Assembly: GCF_039538145.1 (NCBI RefSeq)
Contig: NZ_BAABBV010000001.1
Coordinates: forward strand, 682,001 to 746,000
Length of the DNA: 64,000 bases
DNA from: Gryllotalpicola daejeonensis
Lineage (GTDB): Bacteria; Actinomycetota; Actinomycetes; Actinomycetales; Microbacteriaceae
Reading direction: 5' to 3'
Below, piece by piece: positions 63,791-64,000 of this stretch (position 1 is its first letter; every line of letters begins with the position of its first letter). The position numbers were made by a program, and so were the translations under genes. The notes under the pieces were generated by a model. The model had not been told where the DNA came from, made no database searches, and worked only from the letters and a program-made list of their open reading frames with translations.

Positions 63791-64000
63791 GTGAGCACCA
63801 TTGCCGCGGGCGACCCGACCCGCACCACGAACCTTCCCCTGCGCGAGCGACCGATGGACATCGTGTTCCTCGTCGTCTTCAGCCTCTTCATCGTGACCTG
63901 CATCATCAGCGACTCGGTGGAGGGACTCGGCCTCGACCAGGTGCCGAACTCCCCGAACCTGCTCGTGCAGTGGAACTACACCTACTCGTCGAACTTCGAC
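63791..64000 (+). CDS. EXPERA/emopamil-binding-like membrane protein (5' part)
   Basis: 70 codons to the right edge. After a short polar N terminus, RPMDIVFLVVFSLFIVTCIISDSVEGLG is a hydrophobic helix with the RPxD and DxxE pattern of EXPERA (emopamil-binding protein-like) proteins. The rest lies outside the window, so the call is tentative. Divergent from mnmA with 58 bp between starts. Confidence 0.6.
   Translation, partial: MSTIAAGDPTRTTNLPLRERPMDIVFLVVFSLFIVTCIISDSVEGLGLDQVPNSPNLLVQWNYTYSSNFD

Overview
The window is high-GC (about 70 %), densely packed chromosomal DNA from a Gram-positive actinobacterium, most likely family Microbacteriaceae. This rests on gene content (group II truncated haemoglobin, Orn next to tRNA-His, YkoEDC thiamine ECF transporter, ECF42-type sigma factor with DGPF proteins, DUF3054/DUF1345 membrane proteins) and on codon use; no rRNA or species marker is present. 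Most of the window is ordinary housekeeping and metabolic sequence with short intergenic gaps and many 1-4 bp stop/start overlaps.

Region 1 (1-12.9 kb): end of a probable MscS channel gene, truncated haemoglobin, FAD dehydrogenase, TesB thioesterase, Rieske lipoprotein, RidA, hotdog thioesterase, EttA, a lower-GC DUF4279 gene, an SSB paralogue, MsrA and NAD synthetase.

Region 2 (12.9-30.8 kb) is the highlight. It is a complete accessory Sec (aSec) glycoprotein-export locus of the streptococcal GspB/SraP type in an actinobacterium: serine-rich repeat protein (SRRP) - secY2 - asp1 - asp2 - asp3 - secA2 - gtfA - gtfB, all on the minus strand, with most genes overlapping or nearly touching. The SRRP (at least 1,762 residues, crossed by an assembly gap at 23943-24037) has the short-SRR / non-repeat domain / long-SRR layout of streptococcal adhesins. 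It has no recognisable signal peptide and no LPXTG anchor, and asp4, asp5, nss and gly homologues are not seen. Immediately upstream, on the same strand with gaps under 90 bp, lies a partner-switching module: roadblock-like protein, GAF-SpoIIE phosphatase, STAS anti-anti-sigma factor and RsbW-type kinase. The module may be co-transcribed with, or may control, the adhesin locus.

Region 3 (30.9-43 kb): OsmC, a small membrane protein, tRNA-Arg(UCU), thioredoxin-like protein, oligoribonuclease, tRNA-His, phosphoribosyltransferase, DAO-type oxidase, minimal metallopeptidase, a TPP-riboswitch-controlled ykoE-ykoD-ykoC operon (ykoD appears to start at CTG) with a P-loop kinase gene, GerW-like protein, an EEP-family protein, DinB and an aldo/keto reductase.

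Region 4 (43-64 kb): ParA/MinD-like ATPase, SDR, FadD, PaaI-type thioesterase, methyltransferase, three DGPF proteins with an ECF42-like sigma factor, BKACE enzyme, VOC protein, AraC regulator, gatCAB, TMEM175-like channel, hydrolase, arr overlapping ligA, mnmA, and the start of an EXPERA-like gene.

Two window-wide patterns stand out. First, a TAnnnT hexamer lies exactly 6-7 nt before many start codons, the signature of leaderless transcription; it helped choose several starts. Second, the heptamer GGATGCC/GGCATCC recurs in both orientations inside genes, using otherwise rare codons.
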